Source: Dyadobacter chenwenxiniae (GTDB lineage Bacteria; Bacteroidota; Bacteroidia; Cytophagales; Spirosomataceae). From it: a DNA stretch of 64,000 bases. Made by a program: the position numbers and the translations under genes. Below the pieces are notes generated by a model, which was not told the DNA's origin, did no database searches, and saw only the letters and a list, made by a program, of their open reading frames with translations. Location of the stretch: NCBI RefSeq assembly GCF_022869785.1, contig NZ_CP094997.1, positions 4,898,001-4,962,000 of the forward strand, read 5' to 3'. Shown here in pieces: positions 9,564 through 17,250 of this stretch. The first letter of the stretch is position 1. The number at the start of each line of letters is the position of its first letter.

Positions 9564-10155
9564 GGGCTGGAATGGTGTAAAGACGCTGGGAAGCTTTGTC
9601 CGTGCAAAGCACACGTGTCCTTCTAAGCGACCCACGGACGAATAACCTGTTCTGAAATACGAAATTGCTTCCTTCATGAAGTTGGACCAATGCTACCCTG
9701 GACGCATTCAGTTCCTGATCATCGTATTTGCGAATCGCATTAAAAAGAATCTGGTCGCCGCCGGTAGACGCCTTCGGGTTCTTAGCATAACGAGTTAATG
9801 CTTCGAGAATATCTGCCGGAAAATGATTTTCGTTCAACACCGGTTGCAATAATTTTCCAAACTCCCGCTTCCATTCCGCTCCATGCGGCGCAACGCGCTT
9901 TCTAAGCCGCACTTTATAGTTCAAATGCACCACGCAATGGGCCACTTCGTGCAGATAGGTGATCAGAAAATTATATGTATTGAGATTAGCATTAACGGTG
10001 ATCCTGGGAACGTATCCGGGCTTTACCGTGAAATCACCCAGTCTGGTGCGCCGGGGACGCGATAGAAAGAAATCGAACTTATAAATTTGGTGTAACTCCT
10101 CGCAATATGCGACCGCCGCCTGTGGAACATGGAGGCCGAAGGATATGTTTTTCAT
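9541..10155 (-). CDS. SprT-like zinc metalloprotease domain protein
   Basis: 204 residues with the SprT-family zinc site: HEVAHCVVH near residue 89 (HExxH) and a third ligand in PHGAEWK downstream. SprT/Spartan relatives are linked to DNA-protein crosslink proteolysis in eukaryotes, while bacterial members are poorly characterised. The C-terminal third is rich in Arg and lacks a recognisable domain. The 3' end overlaps the porU start by 23 bases, so the two are probably cotranscribed, but no functional link to secretion is known to me. Confidence 0.86.
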   Translation of the reverse strand: MKNISFGLHVPQAAVAYCEELHQIYKFDFFLSRPRRTRLGDFTVKPGYVPRITVNANLNTYNFLITYLHEVAHCVVHLNYKVRLRKRVAPHGAEWKREFGKLLQPVLNENHFPADILEALTRYAKNPKASTGGDQILFNAIRKYDDQELNASRVALVQLHEGSNFVFQNRLFVRGSLRRTRVLCTDKASQRLYTIPAHALVEAC

Positions 10156-10171
10156 TCCTTAAATAAAAAAA

Positions 10172-10199
10172 GAAAAGCGCTATTTTCATAGCGCTTTTC
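10172..10199 (-). terminator. Intrinsic terminator of the small lipoprotein gene
   Basis: A perfect 12-bp stem (GAAAAGCGCTAT, loop TTTC, ATAGCGCTTTTC) is followed on the minus strand by a run of seven T in T-rich sequence. It sits 25 bases past the stop of the lipoprotein gene at 10224. Confidence 0.88.
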
Positions 10200-10223
10200 A
10201 CCAATTTCGACTTGTACGTCTAA

Positions 10224-10403
10224 TTACTTCACTGAATCAGCAGCAGCTGAATCAACAGCAATTGTATCAACCGCAGTTGTATCAATTGCAGGAGTTTCAA
10301 CAGTTACAGCAGTAGTATCAGCAGATTCGTCAGCTGGTTTGCTAGTACAAGCAGCGAAAGTTACCATCCCGGCAACAAACGCAAGTGCAAATATTTTTTT
10401 CAT
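10224..10403 (-). CDS. Small Thr/Ala/Asp-rich lipoprotein
   Basis: A 59-residue protein. The ATG at 10403 gives MKKIFALAFVAGMVTFAAC, a lipoprotein signal with Cys at about residue 19. The open frame extends 36 codons upstream but that part does not look coding. The mature part is low-complexity, with repeated DTTAV and VD-S-A-DS units, typical of small Bacteroidota surface lipoproteins of unknown role. It is a single-gene unit with its own terminator. Confidence 0.75.
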   Translation of the reverse strand: MKKIFALAFVAGMVTFAACTSKPADESADTTAVTVETPAIDTTAVDTIAVDSAAADSVK

Positions 10404-10554
10404 TTCTTGGGTGTAATTAAGGTTCGATACAAATGTAGCAGGATTAAATCGAATATTCCCAACGTTTGCTATTGTATTTTTCCAAGAACTTAAAATTTCC
10501 TTAGAAAACACCCAAATCCCTTTATTTTGTACAATAAAATCTCCTATTGTTTCC

Positions 10555-11328
10555 TTAAACGCTTTCTGTTTTTCTATTGAAAGCCTTTACGCATGCCGCG
10601 ACCTCGGGAAGCAGATCCGGGTTTTGTTCTATTCCGTTACCCACTACAATTACATCCGCGCCAGCACCTAAGGCTGCATCGGCTTTTTCATAGGAGTCAA
10701 TGCCTCCGCCTACGATAATGGGAGTGTCCACCGTCTCGCGAACAGCCCGTATAATTTCCGATGTTACGGGGAACTGCGCGCCGCTGCCGGCATCCAGAAA
10801 AATGTGTTTAAGACCTAGAAATTCACCTGCAAGTGCCGTGCATGCTACGATGCCTGGTTTGTCTCTGGGAAGAGGTGTAGTATTACTGATGTATGAAACG
10901 GTGGTAAGCCTTCCGCTTTCAATTAAAAGATAGCCTGTCGGTAACACCTCAATCCCACTCCTCTTTAGTAACGGTGCCGCGATAACGTGCTGACCTATAA
11001 GCAGCTCAGGATTACGGCCTGAAATTAATGATAACAGCAGAACCGCATCTGCGGAAGGGTCAATGTGTAAGCTGCTTCCGGGAAAAAGGATAGCAGGAAT
11101 GTCTGTATGCTCGTGTATAGCTGCAATGAGCTGGTCAATTGCGTAATTGGTAATCAGGCTTCCTCCAACAAAAAAAAAGTCAACGCCATGCCCGGCCGCA
11201 TATTCCAGGAATTTCGGGAAAGTAGATAAATTAACTTTGTCAGGATCCAAGAGAACAGCAAACGATTTCCTTTTCTCTATTTTTCTTACTGAAAGGAGGT
11301 CTGCGATTTTATGATTCGCTGTTTTCAT
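10555..11328 (-). CDS. Geranylgeranylglyceryl phosphate synthase family protein (group II)
   Basis: 257 residues of a TIM-barrel prenyltransferase of the PcrB/GGGPS family, which joins a polyprenyl diphosphate to sn-glycerol-1-phosphate. Conserved segments are the N-terminal FAVLLDPDKV, FFFVGGSLIT (near residue 52), PTGYLLIE, LDAGSGA and IIVGGGIDS plus GADVIVVGNGIE, the phosphate-binding strands. Bacteroidota carry group II forms whose lipid product and purpose are poorly understood. Its start overlaps the stop of the upstream membrane protein gene by four bases (ATGA), so the two are translationally coupled. Confidence 0.93.
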   Translation of the reverse strand: MKTANHKIADLLSVRKIEKRKSFAVLLDPDKVNLSTFPKFLEYAAGHGVDFFFVGGSLITNYAIDQLIAAIHEHTDIPAILFPGSSLHIDPSADAVLLLSLISGRNPELLIGQHVIAAPLLKRSGIEVLPTGYLLIESGRLTTVSYISNTTPLPRDKPGIVACTALAGEFLGLKHIFLDAGSGAQFPVTSEIIRAVRETVDTPIIVGGGIDSYEKADAALGAGADVIVVGNGIEQNPDLLPEVAACVKAFNRKTESV

Positions 11329-11738
11329 TCGGTTTTTCTTTCATCTGCAATTAAATGTTTTAGCTTCTGGCGCGCCCAACCCACAGCCAATGTCCAGGCT
11401 AAACTTTGAACCACTGCTCCAACCGCAAATTTACTCTTTTGTTCCGCTTGACCTGCTTTGAAAGCCTGCGCTTCTGCAAATGCCTCAGCCTCTGCCCTTT
11501 TCTCCTTTTTGTTTTTTGGTAAAATAGCATTCATAATGACATATGTGGTTGCCACCACACCACCAATGATCAACGCTTTTTTTCCATATTCGGTCGCATC
11601 CGTTTTTAAACCGCTCCATTGCAATTCCAGCTTATCCTTATAAAGATCTGCATCGAGCAATAAGTCTTGCTTATCCTTATCCGTATCGGAAGAGAACGGC
11701 TTAGTGATCTTTACGGACGAATCTATTGAAGAACTCAT
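11325..11738 (-). CDS. Hypothetical membrane protein coupled to the GGGP synthase gene
   Basis: 137 residues, family not recognised. The N-terminal half is charged and hydrophilic (DTDKDKQDLLLDADLYKDKLELQW). One hydrophobic segment (KKALIIGGVVATTYVIMNAILP, about residues 53-74) is followed by an Ala/Glu/Lys-rich stretch likely to be helical, and a second weaker hydrophobic segment lies near residue 110. It overlaps the GGGP synthase start by four bases, suggesting a shared role at the membrane. Confidence 0.7.
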   Translation of the reverse strand: MSSSIDSSVKITKPFSSDTDKDKQDLLLDADLYKDKLELQWSGLKTDATEYGKKALIIGGVVATTYVIMNAILPKNKKEKRAEAEAFAEAQAFKAGQAEQKSKFAVGAVVQSLAWTLAVGWARQKLKHLIADERKTE

Positions 11739-11784
11739 TTCATTTTTAGTTTAATGATGACCTGAGAATTTTTCAAAAGGAACC

Positions 11785-11817
11785 CAAAAATAGCAATTTG
11801 AGTGAATTTTTTCCCAA
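11785..11817 (-). promoter_or_regulatory. Candidate Bacteroidota promoter for the membrane protein/GGGPS pair
   Basis: On the minus strand TTG (11817-11815) is followed after 22 bases by TATTTTTG (11792-11785), matching the Bacteroidota consensus TTG-N19-21-TAnnTTTG apart from a slightly long spacer. It lies about 50 bases before the ATG at 11738. Confidence 0.45.
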
Positions 11818-11835
11818 AATACTACTTCAAAAGTG

Positions 11836-12174
11836 TTAATCCTCTTTAACCTTAACAAAACGAACAATAATTCCGCGGATAAACTCGATGAGCTTGTCTC
11901 TGAAAACAATCCAGATTACCAGTTTCAAAACAAAGACGCCAAGTAGGATCAGGTATCCCAGATAGTCGCTGTCAAGCCATTTGTTCAGAAAAGTTCCCAG
12001 AAGAATTACCAGCAGGATCAGTACGGTAAGGGCGATACAAAGCAAAATAGCTCCATATAACGCCATTACGACTCCGCGTTCGATCTTATCTCTCGTTTCA
12101 ATTTTAAATAAATCGATACGGGTCTCGAAATACTTAAAAAGCGTGTCCTTAATTTCCTCTAGTTGACTAAGCAT
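11836..12174 (-). CDS. Holin-like (Holin-X/superfamily III) membrane protein
   Basis: 112 residues with an amphipathic N-terminal helix (LSQLEEIKDTLFKYFETRIDLFKIETRDKIE), then two transmembrane segments: ALYGAILLCIALTVLILLVI (about residues 38-57) and GYLILLGVFVLKLVIWIVF (about 72-90). This matches the phage-holin-family label used for a common chromosomal Bacteroidota membrane protein; no phage genes surround it. The function is unknown. Confidence 0.75.
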   Translation of the reverse strand: MLSQLEEIKDTLFKYFETRIDLFKIETRDKIERGVVMALYGAILLCIALTVLILLVILLGTFLNKWLDSDYLGYLILLGVFVLKLVIWIVFRDKLIEFIRGIIVRFVKVKED

Positions 12175-12234
12175 AAGCAGTATTTTTCATTCATGTGTAT
12201 CAATTTAAGGCTCTTACGGAGCTGGAATTATACA

Positions 12235-12570
12235 CTAATCCAAAAACATACCAAGAATTCCGGAAATAATAGAAACAACAAGACCGAATAGCAACGCAGG
12301 AATAAATCCGTCTATGGAGAACCCTGAAACCAGGTAAGTGGCAATGTAAATTATAAAAACGTTGACTATGAAATAGAAAAGGCCCAGCGTCATAATGGTG
12401 ATCGGCAGGGCCAGAATCTGCAACACCGGTTTTAAAAAGGTGTTCAGAATTCCCAACACGATCGCAACGATAATGGCCGTAGTGGTGCTCGCCACAACAA
12501 CACCTGGAATCAGATTAGCCGCTATGAGGATTGCTAATGTGCTGATTAATAGTCGTATTATTAGTCTCAT
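12235..12570 (-). CDS. Phage-holin-family (four-TM, superfamily IV) membrane protein
   Basis: 111 residues and almost wholly hydrophobic, with four membrane spans. Conserved Pro residues occur in AANLIPGVVV and in LKPVLQILALPITIMTLGLF, which is the family signature. The ATG at 12570 is preferred because it begins directly at the first span and the extra upstream codons overlap the end of hisIE. The family is widespread in bacterial chromosomes despite its phage name; the role is unknown. It may be read through from the his operon. Confidence 0.8.
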   Translation of the reverse strand: MRLIIRLLISTLAILIAANLIPGVVVASTTTAIIVAIVLGILNTFLKPVLQILALPITIMTLGLFYFIVNVFIIYIATYLVSGFSIDGFIPALLFGLVVSIISGILGMFLD

Positions 12571-12583
12571 AATGTGTCCGTTT

Positions 12584-13213
12584 TTATTGGTGACGGCTAC
12601 GAAGTACGCCAATTACCTCATCTAAGTCAATGTTTTTCTGTTCCAAAAGCACCAGAAGGTGGAAAAGCAAATCAGACACTTCGTTTTTAAAAAGCTCGTC
12701 ATCGTCATCCTTGGATTCAATCACAACCTCCACTGCTTCCTCTCCAACCTTTTGCGCGATTTTATTGATTCCCTTGCGAAACAGGCTGCTTGTGTATGAC
12801 TCCTCCTGGGGATTTAATTTTCTTTCGCGAATCACTTCCTTTTGCAGATAATTGAGAAAAGACGCTTCCCCGATTCGGGTATCCTGACTATTTTTTTCCC
12901 CAAAACATGTATCTGCTCCAGTGTGACACGTGGGACCAGCAGGAGTCGCCTTGATCAGGATCGTATCTCCATCGCAATCTGCTGATATTTCATTGACAAA
13001 TAGGAAGTTCCCCGAGGTTTCACCTTTCGTCCATAGCCTTTGCTTGCTGCGACTGAAAAATGTCACTGTGCCGAGCTCTTTGGTTTTTTCCAGGGCTTTA
13101 TCGCTCATATAACCGAGCATCAGCACTTTGTTTGTATTAGAATCCTGAATAATGGCCGGCACGAGCCCGTCCGGGGATTTATCGAATTCAATTGTTGAAA
13201 ATGTATCGCTCAT
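12584..13213 (-). CDS. hisIE: HisIE, phosphoribosyl-AMP cyclohydrolase / phosphoribosyl-ATP pyrophosphatase
   Basis: A bifunctional histidine biosynthesis enzyme carrying out steps two and three. The N-terminal HisI domain (about residues 1-110) has the metal-binding DCDGDTILIKATPAGPTCHTG and a further Cys in DTCFGE. The C-terminal HisE domain (about 115-209) has KVGEEAVEVVIESK and an acidic run DDDDELFKNEVSDLLFH that fits its all-alpha MazG-like NTP pyrophosphatase fold. Normal fused length is about 200. It is the last his gene here, 83 bases after hisF. Confidence 0.96.
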   Translation of the reverse strand: MSDTFSTIEFDKSPDGLVPAIIQDSNTNKVLMLGYMSDKALEKTKELGTVTFFSRSKQRLWTKGETSGNFLFVNEISADCDGDTILIKATPAGPTCHTGADTCFGEKNSQDTRIGEASFLNYLQKEVIRERKLNPQEESYTSSLFRKGINKIAQKVGEEAVEVVIESKDDDDELFKNEVSDLLFHLLVLLEQKNIDLDEVIGVLRSRHQ

Positions 13214-13296
13214 CTTAAATCAGTCATTTGGACAAAGTTGCATTGTTTCCGGCTATTTTAATCCATAACACCGGTAATAGTTAACAAAACCAGCCG

Positions 13297-14070
13297 CTAA
13301 CGCGTCATGCGCATCGGAATATTTTTGTCGTAAAGGAATTTTTTCAAGTCTGGAATATCAATTTCCCGGAAATGGAAAATGCTTGCTGCAAGGCCGGCAT
13401 CGGCTTTTCCGGTTGTGAAAACATCGTAAAAATGCTCCATATTGCCCGCTCCGCCAGAAGCGATTACCGGGATGTTGGCGTTGCCACTGATCATGGCCGT
13501 AAGTTCCAATGCAAATCCTGCCTTCGTGCCATCGGTGTCCATGGAAGTGAACAAAATTTCACCTGCGCCTCGGTCTTCCACTTCCTTAGCCCATGGAATG
13601 GTTCGAAGTTCGGTTGGTTTGCGACCGCCATGTGTATGCACAATGTGCTCATATCCACTCCCGGTTTCAATGTAACGCGTATCAATGGCCACCACAATGC
13701 ATTGGCTCCCAAATTCGAGCGAAAGCTCATTGATCAGATCCGGATTTTTAACCGCTGCCGAATTAATCGATACTTTATCCGCCCCGGCGTGCAGCAATGC
13801 AGAAACGTCCGCTATCGAAGAAATCCCGCCGCCTACGGTAAATGGAATGTTAATGGTGTGCGCAACTTTCCTGACCAGATCAATGAATGTGGAACGACCG
13901 TCAACCGTGGCCGTAATGTCCAGATAAACAAGCTCATCCGCGCCGTGGGCTGCGTATAACGCGCCTAACTCAACCGCATCTCCCGCATCGCGCAGATTGA
14001 CGAAATTGACTCCCTTAACCGTCCGCCCGTCTTTCACGTCCAGGCATGGAATGATTCGTTTTGTTAGCAT
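13297..14070 (-). CDS. hisF: HisF, imidazole glycerol phosphate synthase cyclase subunit
   Basis: 257-residue beta-alpha barrel that takes ammonia from HisH and converts PRFAR into imidazole glycerol phosphate and AICAR. The two catalytic aspartates are visible, in PCLDVKDGRTVKG (about residue 11) and VVAIDTRY (about 130). Phosphate-binding turns are FTVGGGIS and VIASGGAG. Its start lies two bases after the hisA stop, so the two are coupled. HisH is encoded two genes upstream. Confidence 0.97.
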   Translation of the reverse strand: MLTKRIIPCLDVKDGRTVKGVNFVNLRDAGDAVELGALYAAHGADELVYLDITATVDGRSTFIDLVRKVAHTINIPFTVGGGISSIADVSALLHAGADKVSINSAAVKNPDLINELSLEFGSQCIVVAIDTRYIETGSGYEHIVHTHGGRKPTELRTIPWAKEVEDRGAGEILFTSMDTDGTKAGFALELTAMISGNANIPVIASGGAGNMEHFYDVFTTGKADAGLAASIFHFREIDIPDLKKFLYDKNIPMRMTR

Positions 14071-14072
14071 AA

Positions 14073-14795
14073 TTAATTTAAAAAACGCTGTAACTCACTC
14101 AGCTTGATCCGGTTTTCGTAAATCGCTTTCCCGATGATAACGCCGTAAATGTTCATTTCTGCCAGCTTTTCCACATCTTCCAAACCACTTATGCCGCCGC
14201 TGGCGATGATTTTCAGGTCAGGACATTTATCCTGCAAATTTTTGTACAAATCAAATGAAGGCCCTTGCAACAGCCCGTCCTTCGCCACATCCGTGCTTAT
14301 CGTGTACTTTACGCCTTTATCAACATAATTTTCAACAAAATCATAAACCCAGATCTCCGTTCCCTCTTCCCAGCCGCTTACCGCCACTTTTTCTTTTTTC
14401 GCATCGGCCCCCAGAATGATCTTTTCACCTCCATAAACAGAAAGCCAGTTCAGGAAAACTTCGGGATTTTTCACAGCAATGCTTCCGCCGGTAACCTGTT
14501 TTGCACCGCTTTCAAAAACCGCTTTCAAATCAGCATCCGATTGCACACCGCCCCCGAAATCAACATTGAGTGAAGTTTTTGAAGCTATTTTCTCCAAAAC
14601 TTTCCAGTTCACCACCTTCTTGGCCTTCGCGCCGTCGAGATCCACCAGGTGCAAGCGTCTCAGTCCGGCATCCTGAAATTGCATGGCAACTTCTAACGGA
14701 TTTTCATTATAAATGGTTTTTTGTCCGTAATCTCCCTGGGTAAGGCGCACACACTTTCCCTCGATCAGGTCAATGGCTGGTATTATTTCAATCAT
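14073..14795 (-). CDS. hisA: HisA, ProFAR isomerase
   Basis: 240-residue beta-alpha barrel homologous to HisF. It performs the Amadori isomerisation of ProFAR to PRFAR. The first catalytic Asp is in PAIDLIEGKCVRL (about residue 8), the second region is ILGADAKKEKVAVSGW, and phosphate-binding loops are VDFGGGVQS and IIASGGISG. It sits between hisH and hisF, ten bases after hisH, in the common H-A-F order. Confidence 0.97.
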   Translation of the reverse strand: MIEIIPAIDLIEGKCVRLTQGDYGQKTIYNENPLEVAMQFQDAGLRRLHLVDLDGAKAKKVVNWKVLEKIASKTSLNVDFGGGVQSDADLKAVFESGAKQVTGGSIAVKNPEVFLNWLSVYGGEKIILGADAKKEKVAVSGWEEGTEIWVYDFVENYVDKGVKYTISTDVAKDGLLQGPSFDLYKNLQDKCPDLKIIASGGISGLEDVEKLAEMNIYGVIIGKAIYENRIKLSELQRFLN

Positions 14796-14805
14796 TTCAA
14801 CGGTT

Positions 14806-15396
14806 TTATACGGTGTCTAAAAAGTTCTTGATGATCTGCTGGCCTGCGTCGCCACTGATCTCGCAATGGAATTGGGCGGCATAAAAATTATCCTTATGCA
14901 GCATTGCACTGAACGGCAGCACGTATTCGCAGCTCGCCACAGTGTATTTACAAACCGGCGCGGCGTAACTGTGCACGAAGTAAACATACGCATTGTCGGG
15001 CAAACCGGCCGTGAGCGGAGTTTGATAATCGGTAATATTATTCCAGCCCATATGCGGCACTTTCAGGTCGGGAGTCGCAGGGAACCGCTTTACGTCTACA
15101 TCAAAAATCCCCATGCATTCTGTGTTATTTTCTTCTGAAAAACGGCACATGAGCTGCATACCGATGCAAGTGCCAAAGAAAGGCTGCTTTAATGTTGGGA
15201 TGACTTTATCGAGCCCGACTTTCCGGAGGTAATTCATCGTCGTACTCGCCTCTCCAACGCCCGGAAAGATCACCTTGTCCGCCGAACGGATTTCTTCCTC
15301 GTCGTCCGTGTACAAGTAACTTGCGCCAATGCGGTCCAGCGCGTACATGACAGACTGCACATTGCCAGCGTTATATTTGATTATTACTGTTTTCAT
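14806..15396 (-). CDS. hisH: HisH, imidazole glycerol phosphate synthase glutaminase subunit
   Basis: 196-residue class I glutamine amidotransferase that supplies ammonia to HisF. The catalytic triad is visible: Cys77 in GTCIGMQL, with His and Glu in QFHCEIS near the C-terminus. The ATG at 15396 gives the canonical MKTVIIKYNAGN start; the eight upstream codons run toward the leader terminator and are unlikely to be translated. It is the first structural gene after the His-rich leader and hairpin described separately. No hisG, hisD, hisC or hisB is in the window. Confidence 0.96.
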   Translation of the reverse strand: MKTVIIKYNAGNVQSVMYALDRIGASYLYTDDEEEIRSADKVIFPGVGEASTTMNYLRKVGLDKVIPTLKQPFFGTCIGMQLMCRFSEENNTECMGIFDVDVKRFPATPDLKVPHMGWNNITDYQTPLTAGLPDNAYVYFVHSYAAPVCKYTVASCEYVLPFSAMLHKDNFYAAQFHCEISGDAGQQIIKNFLDTV

Positions 15397-15413
15397 TCCA
15401 TGTGGTTTGAGGC

Positions 15414-15449
15414 AAAACAAAAAAAGCCCGATTTTTGAAAATCGGGCTT
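15414..15449 (-). terminator. Attenuator terminator hairpin upstream of hisH
   Basis: A perfect 12-bp stem (AAGCCCGATTTT / AAAATCGGGCTT, arms 15424-15435 and 15438-15449) is followed on the minus strand by seven T. It ends only about 20 bases before the hisH ATG and 50 bases after the His-rich leader peptide stop. An intrinsic terminator inside an operon leader is the hallmark of attenuation. It has no other upstream minus-strand gene to terminate. Confidence 0.87.
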
Positions 15450-15499
15450 CTGGGATACTATGTATTCAACCTTATTACAACACTACTTGCAAAAACACA

Positions 15500-15565
15500 T
15501 CACCCAAGACGTCCGAAAGCCAGATGGCCTTGATGAAAATGATGATTTGTTTCAGCTTTAAACAT
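15500..15565 (-). CDS. hisL: His-operon leader peptide (HisL-like), 21 residues
   Basis: A short ORF begins with ATG at 15565 and stops with TGA at 15500-15502. Residues 7-14 read NHHFHQGH, so four of seven consecutive codons are CAT (His). The peptide continues LAFGRLG to the stop. It precedes the intrinsic terminator and hisH. This is what a ribosome-stalling leader peptide looks like: scarcity of charged His-tRNA would stall translation in the CAT cluster and favour an alternative fold. A possible anti-terminator pairing is GGCTTTCGG in the leader (15511-15519) with CCAGAAGCC at the terminator's left flank. A TACATTTG -7-like box lies three bases before the ATG, so the mRNA could be nearly leaderless. 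Confidence 0.8.
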   Translation of the reverse strand: MFKAETNHHFHQGHLAFGRLG

Positions 15566-15671
15566 GCACAAATGTAATAATAATTGCCATAACTAGAAAC
15601 CATACGTACAAATATTACATTAAAATTTGCTTAGAAATTTCTTGTACATTGCGATTACAAAACGGCTTTGT

Positions 15672-17168
15672 ATGATCATGCGAATTTTCATTTCACAACT
15701 ATTTTTCTTCTTTATTACCTTGACCACTGTTACTTCCCAGGCACAAAAAGATGAGCTGCCGGACCGGCTTTTCAAGATTCACGACACTTACCGCGAAACC
15801 ACATTAACGCAGCGTCGCTTCAAACAAAAAGACATTCTCCCGCTCCTTGCCAAACGCCAGGGCAACCCGCTTTACAACATCGAAACCGTTGGTCAGTCCT
15901 TCGAAGGCAGGACATTACAAATGATCAAAGTAGGGACAGGCAAGAAAAAAGTGCTCCTATGGACGCAAATGCATGGCGATGAGCCAACTGCCACCATGGC
16001 GAGCTTTGACATATTCAATTTTCTGGAAGGCAAAAACGATGGATTCGACGATTTCCGCAAAGATCTGCTTGAAAACACAACATTATATTTTGTCCCCATG
16101 CTCAACCCCGACGGCGCCGAACGTTACCAGCGCCGCACCATGCAGGGCATCGACATGAACCGCGATGCAGCGTCACGGCAAACGCCGGAAGCTGTTGTTC
16201 TGAAAGGGTTGGTAGATAAATTAAAGCCCGACTACGGATTTAATTTGCACGACCAGAGTCCACGCTATTCGGCTGGCAGAAGCGCCAAAGTTGCGACGAT
16301 TTCCTTCCTGGCGACTTCCTATGATTACGAACTTTCCATTAACCCTGTCCGCGAGCGATCCATGCAGCTGATCGTGGGCATGAATAAGGTTTTACAAAAA
16401 TACATCCCGGGCCAGGTGGCACGTTACGCGGACGATCATGAACCACGTGGATTTGGGGACAATGTGCAGAAATGGGGCACAACATTGGTTTTGATCGAAT
16501 CGGGCGGTTATGTGGGCGATCCTGAGAAACAATACATCAGGAAGCTCAATTTCATGGCGATCCTGTCTGCGCTGAATAAAATTGCAGACAACTCCCTGAC
16601 CAAAGAAAAACGTGACGATTATTACAAAATCCCTGAAAACGGCAAATGGGTCTACGATCTTGTGGTCCGCAATGCAACGGTTAAGCAGTCAGGAAAATCG
16701 TTTTTGGCAGATCTGGGGATCAACCGTAATGAAGTAAGTTATTCCAATGCAACCAAGTTCTTTTATTACAGCAAAATAGAAGATTTCGGCGACCTGCATC
16801 CGCAATTCGGCAGTGAAGAAATTGATGCAAAGGGCTTGACCATTGAAAAAGGAAAAGTCTATCCCACAACCTATAAGAATGTCAGCGAAGTCAGCAAGCT
16901 CAATGCATTAAGCCTGCTTAAACAGGGTTACACCTACGTCCGCTTGACGTCAGATTCCAACACGCGGGCGCTTGGACTTTATTTTACAACAACGCCATTA
17001 CACGTGCTCAGAAGCGGCCAGGCTGCACCTTCCGGAACGCCCGGATTAGGAAATACGGCCACATTTATCCTCAAAAAAGGCCGCGTTGTGAAGTATGCGG
17101 TTATTAATGGTTTTGTGTATGATCTGGACGATTTTGAAGCCGGTGACGGGAATGGGATAATTGAGTAA
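15672..17168 (+). CDS. Secreted M14 family zinc carboxypeptidase
   Basis: About 498 residues. The ATG at 15672 (or 15678) opens a signal peptide (MRIFISQLFFFFITLTTVTSQAQ); the 15 codons upstream start with TTG and are not needed. M14 zinc ligands are visible as MHGDEPTAT (HxxE) and NLHDQSPRY (second His), the substrate Arg region as DMNRD, and the catalytic Glu likely in VLIESGGYVGDP. The C-terminal 150 residues are an added region without a recognised domain. It likely trims peptides or peptidoglycan stems in the periplasm. A terminator follows. Confidence 0.9.
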   Translation: MIMRIFISQLFFFFITLTTVTSQAQKDELPDRLFKIHDTYRETTLTQRRFKQKDILPLLAKRQGNPLYNIETVGQSFEGRTLQMIKVGTGKKKVLLWTQMHGDEPTATMASFDIFNFLEGKNDGFDDFRKDLLENTTLYFVPMLNPDGAERYQRRTMQGIDMNRDAASRQTPEAVVLKGLVDKLKPDYGFNLHDQSPRYSAGRSAKVATISFLATSYDYELSINPVRERSMQLIVGMNKVLQKYIPGQVARYADDHEPRGFGDNVQKWGTTLVLIESGGYVGDPEKQYIRKLNFMAILSALNKIADNSLTKEKRDDYYKIPENGKWVYDLVVRNATVKQSGKSFLADLGINRNEVSYSNATKFFYYSKIEDFGDLHPQFGSEEIDAKGLTIEKGKVYPTTYKNVSEVSKLNALSLLKQGYTYVRLTSDSNTRALGLYFTTTPLHVLRSGQAAPSGTPGLGNTATFILKKGRVVKYAVINGFVYDLDDFEAGDGNGIIE

Positions 17169-17187
17169 ACCCAGAAGCTAGATCAAC

Positions 17188-17223
17188 AAAAAAGACCAGA
17201 AACATACGTTTCCGGCCTTTTTA
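17188..17223. terminator. Bidirectional terminator between convergent genes
   Basis: Arms of about 16 bases (AAAAAAGACCAGAAAC and GTTTCCGGCCTTTTTT) pair with two mismatches around an ATAC loop. The A-rich left and T-rich right edges would act in both directions, serving the M14 gene (+) and the beta-helix lipoprotein gene (-). Confidence 0.75.
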
Positions 17224-17250
17224 AATTCTGACACCAATTATATAAGACTA

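Noticed and set aside
11836..12570. Prophage or lysis module suggested by two holin-like proteins
   Set aside because: No lysin, capsid or integrase nearby; these membrane families are common chromosomal genes in the phylum.
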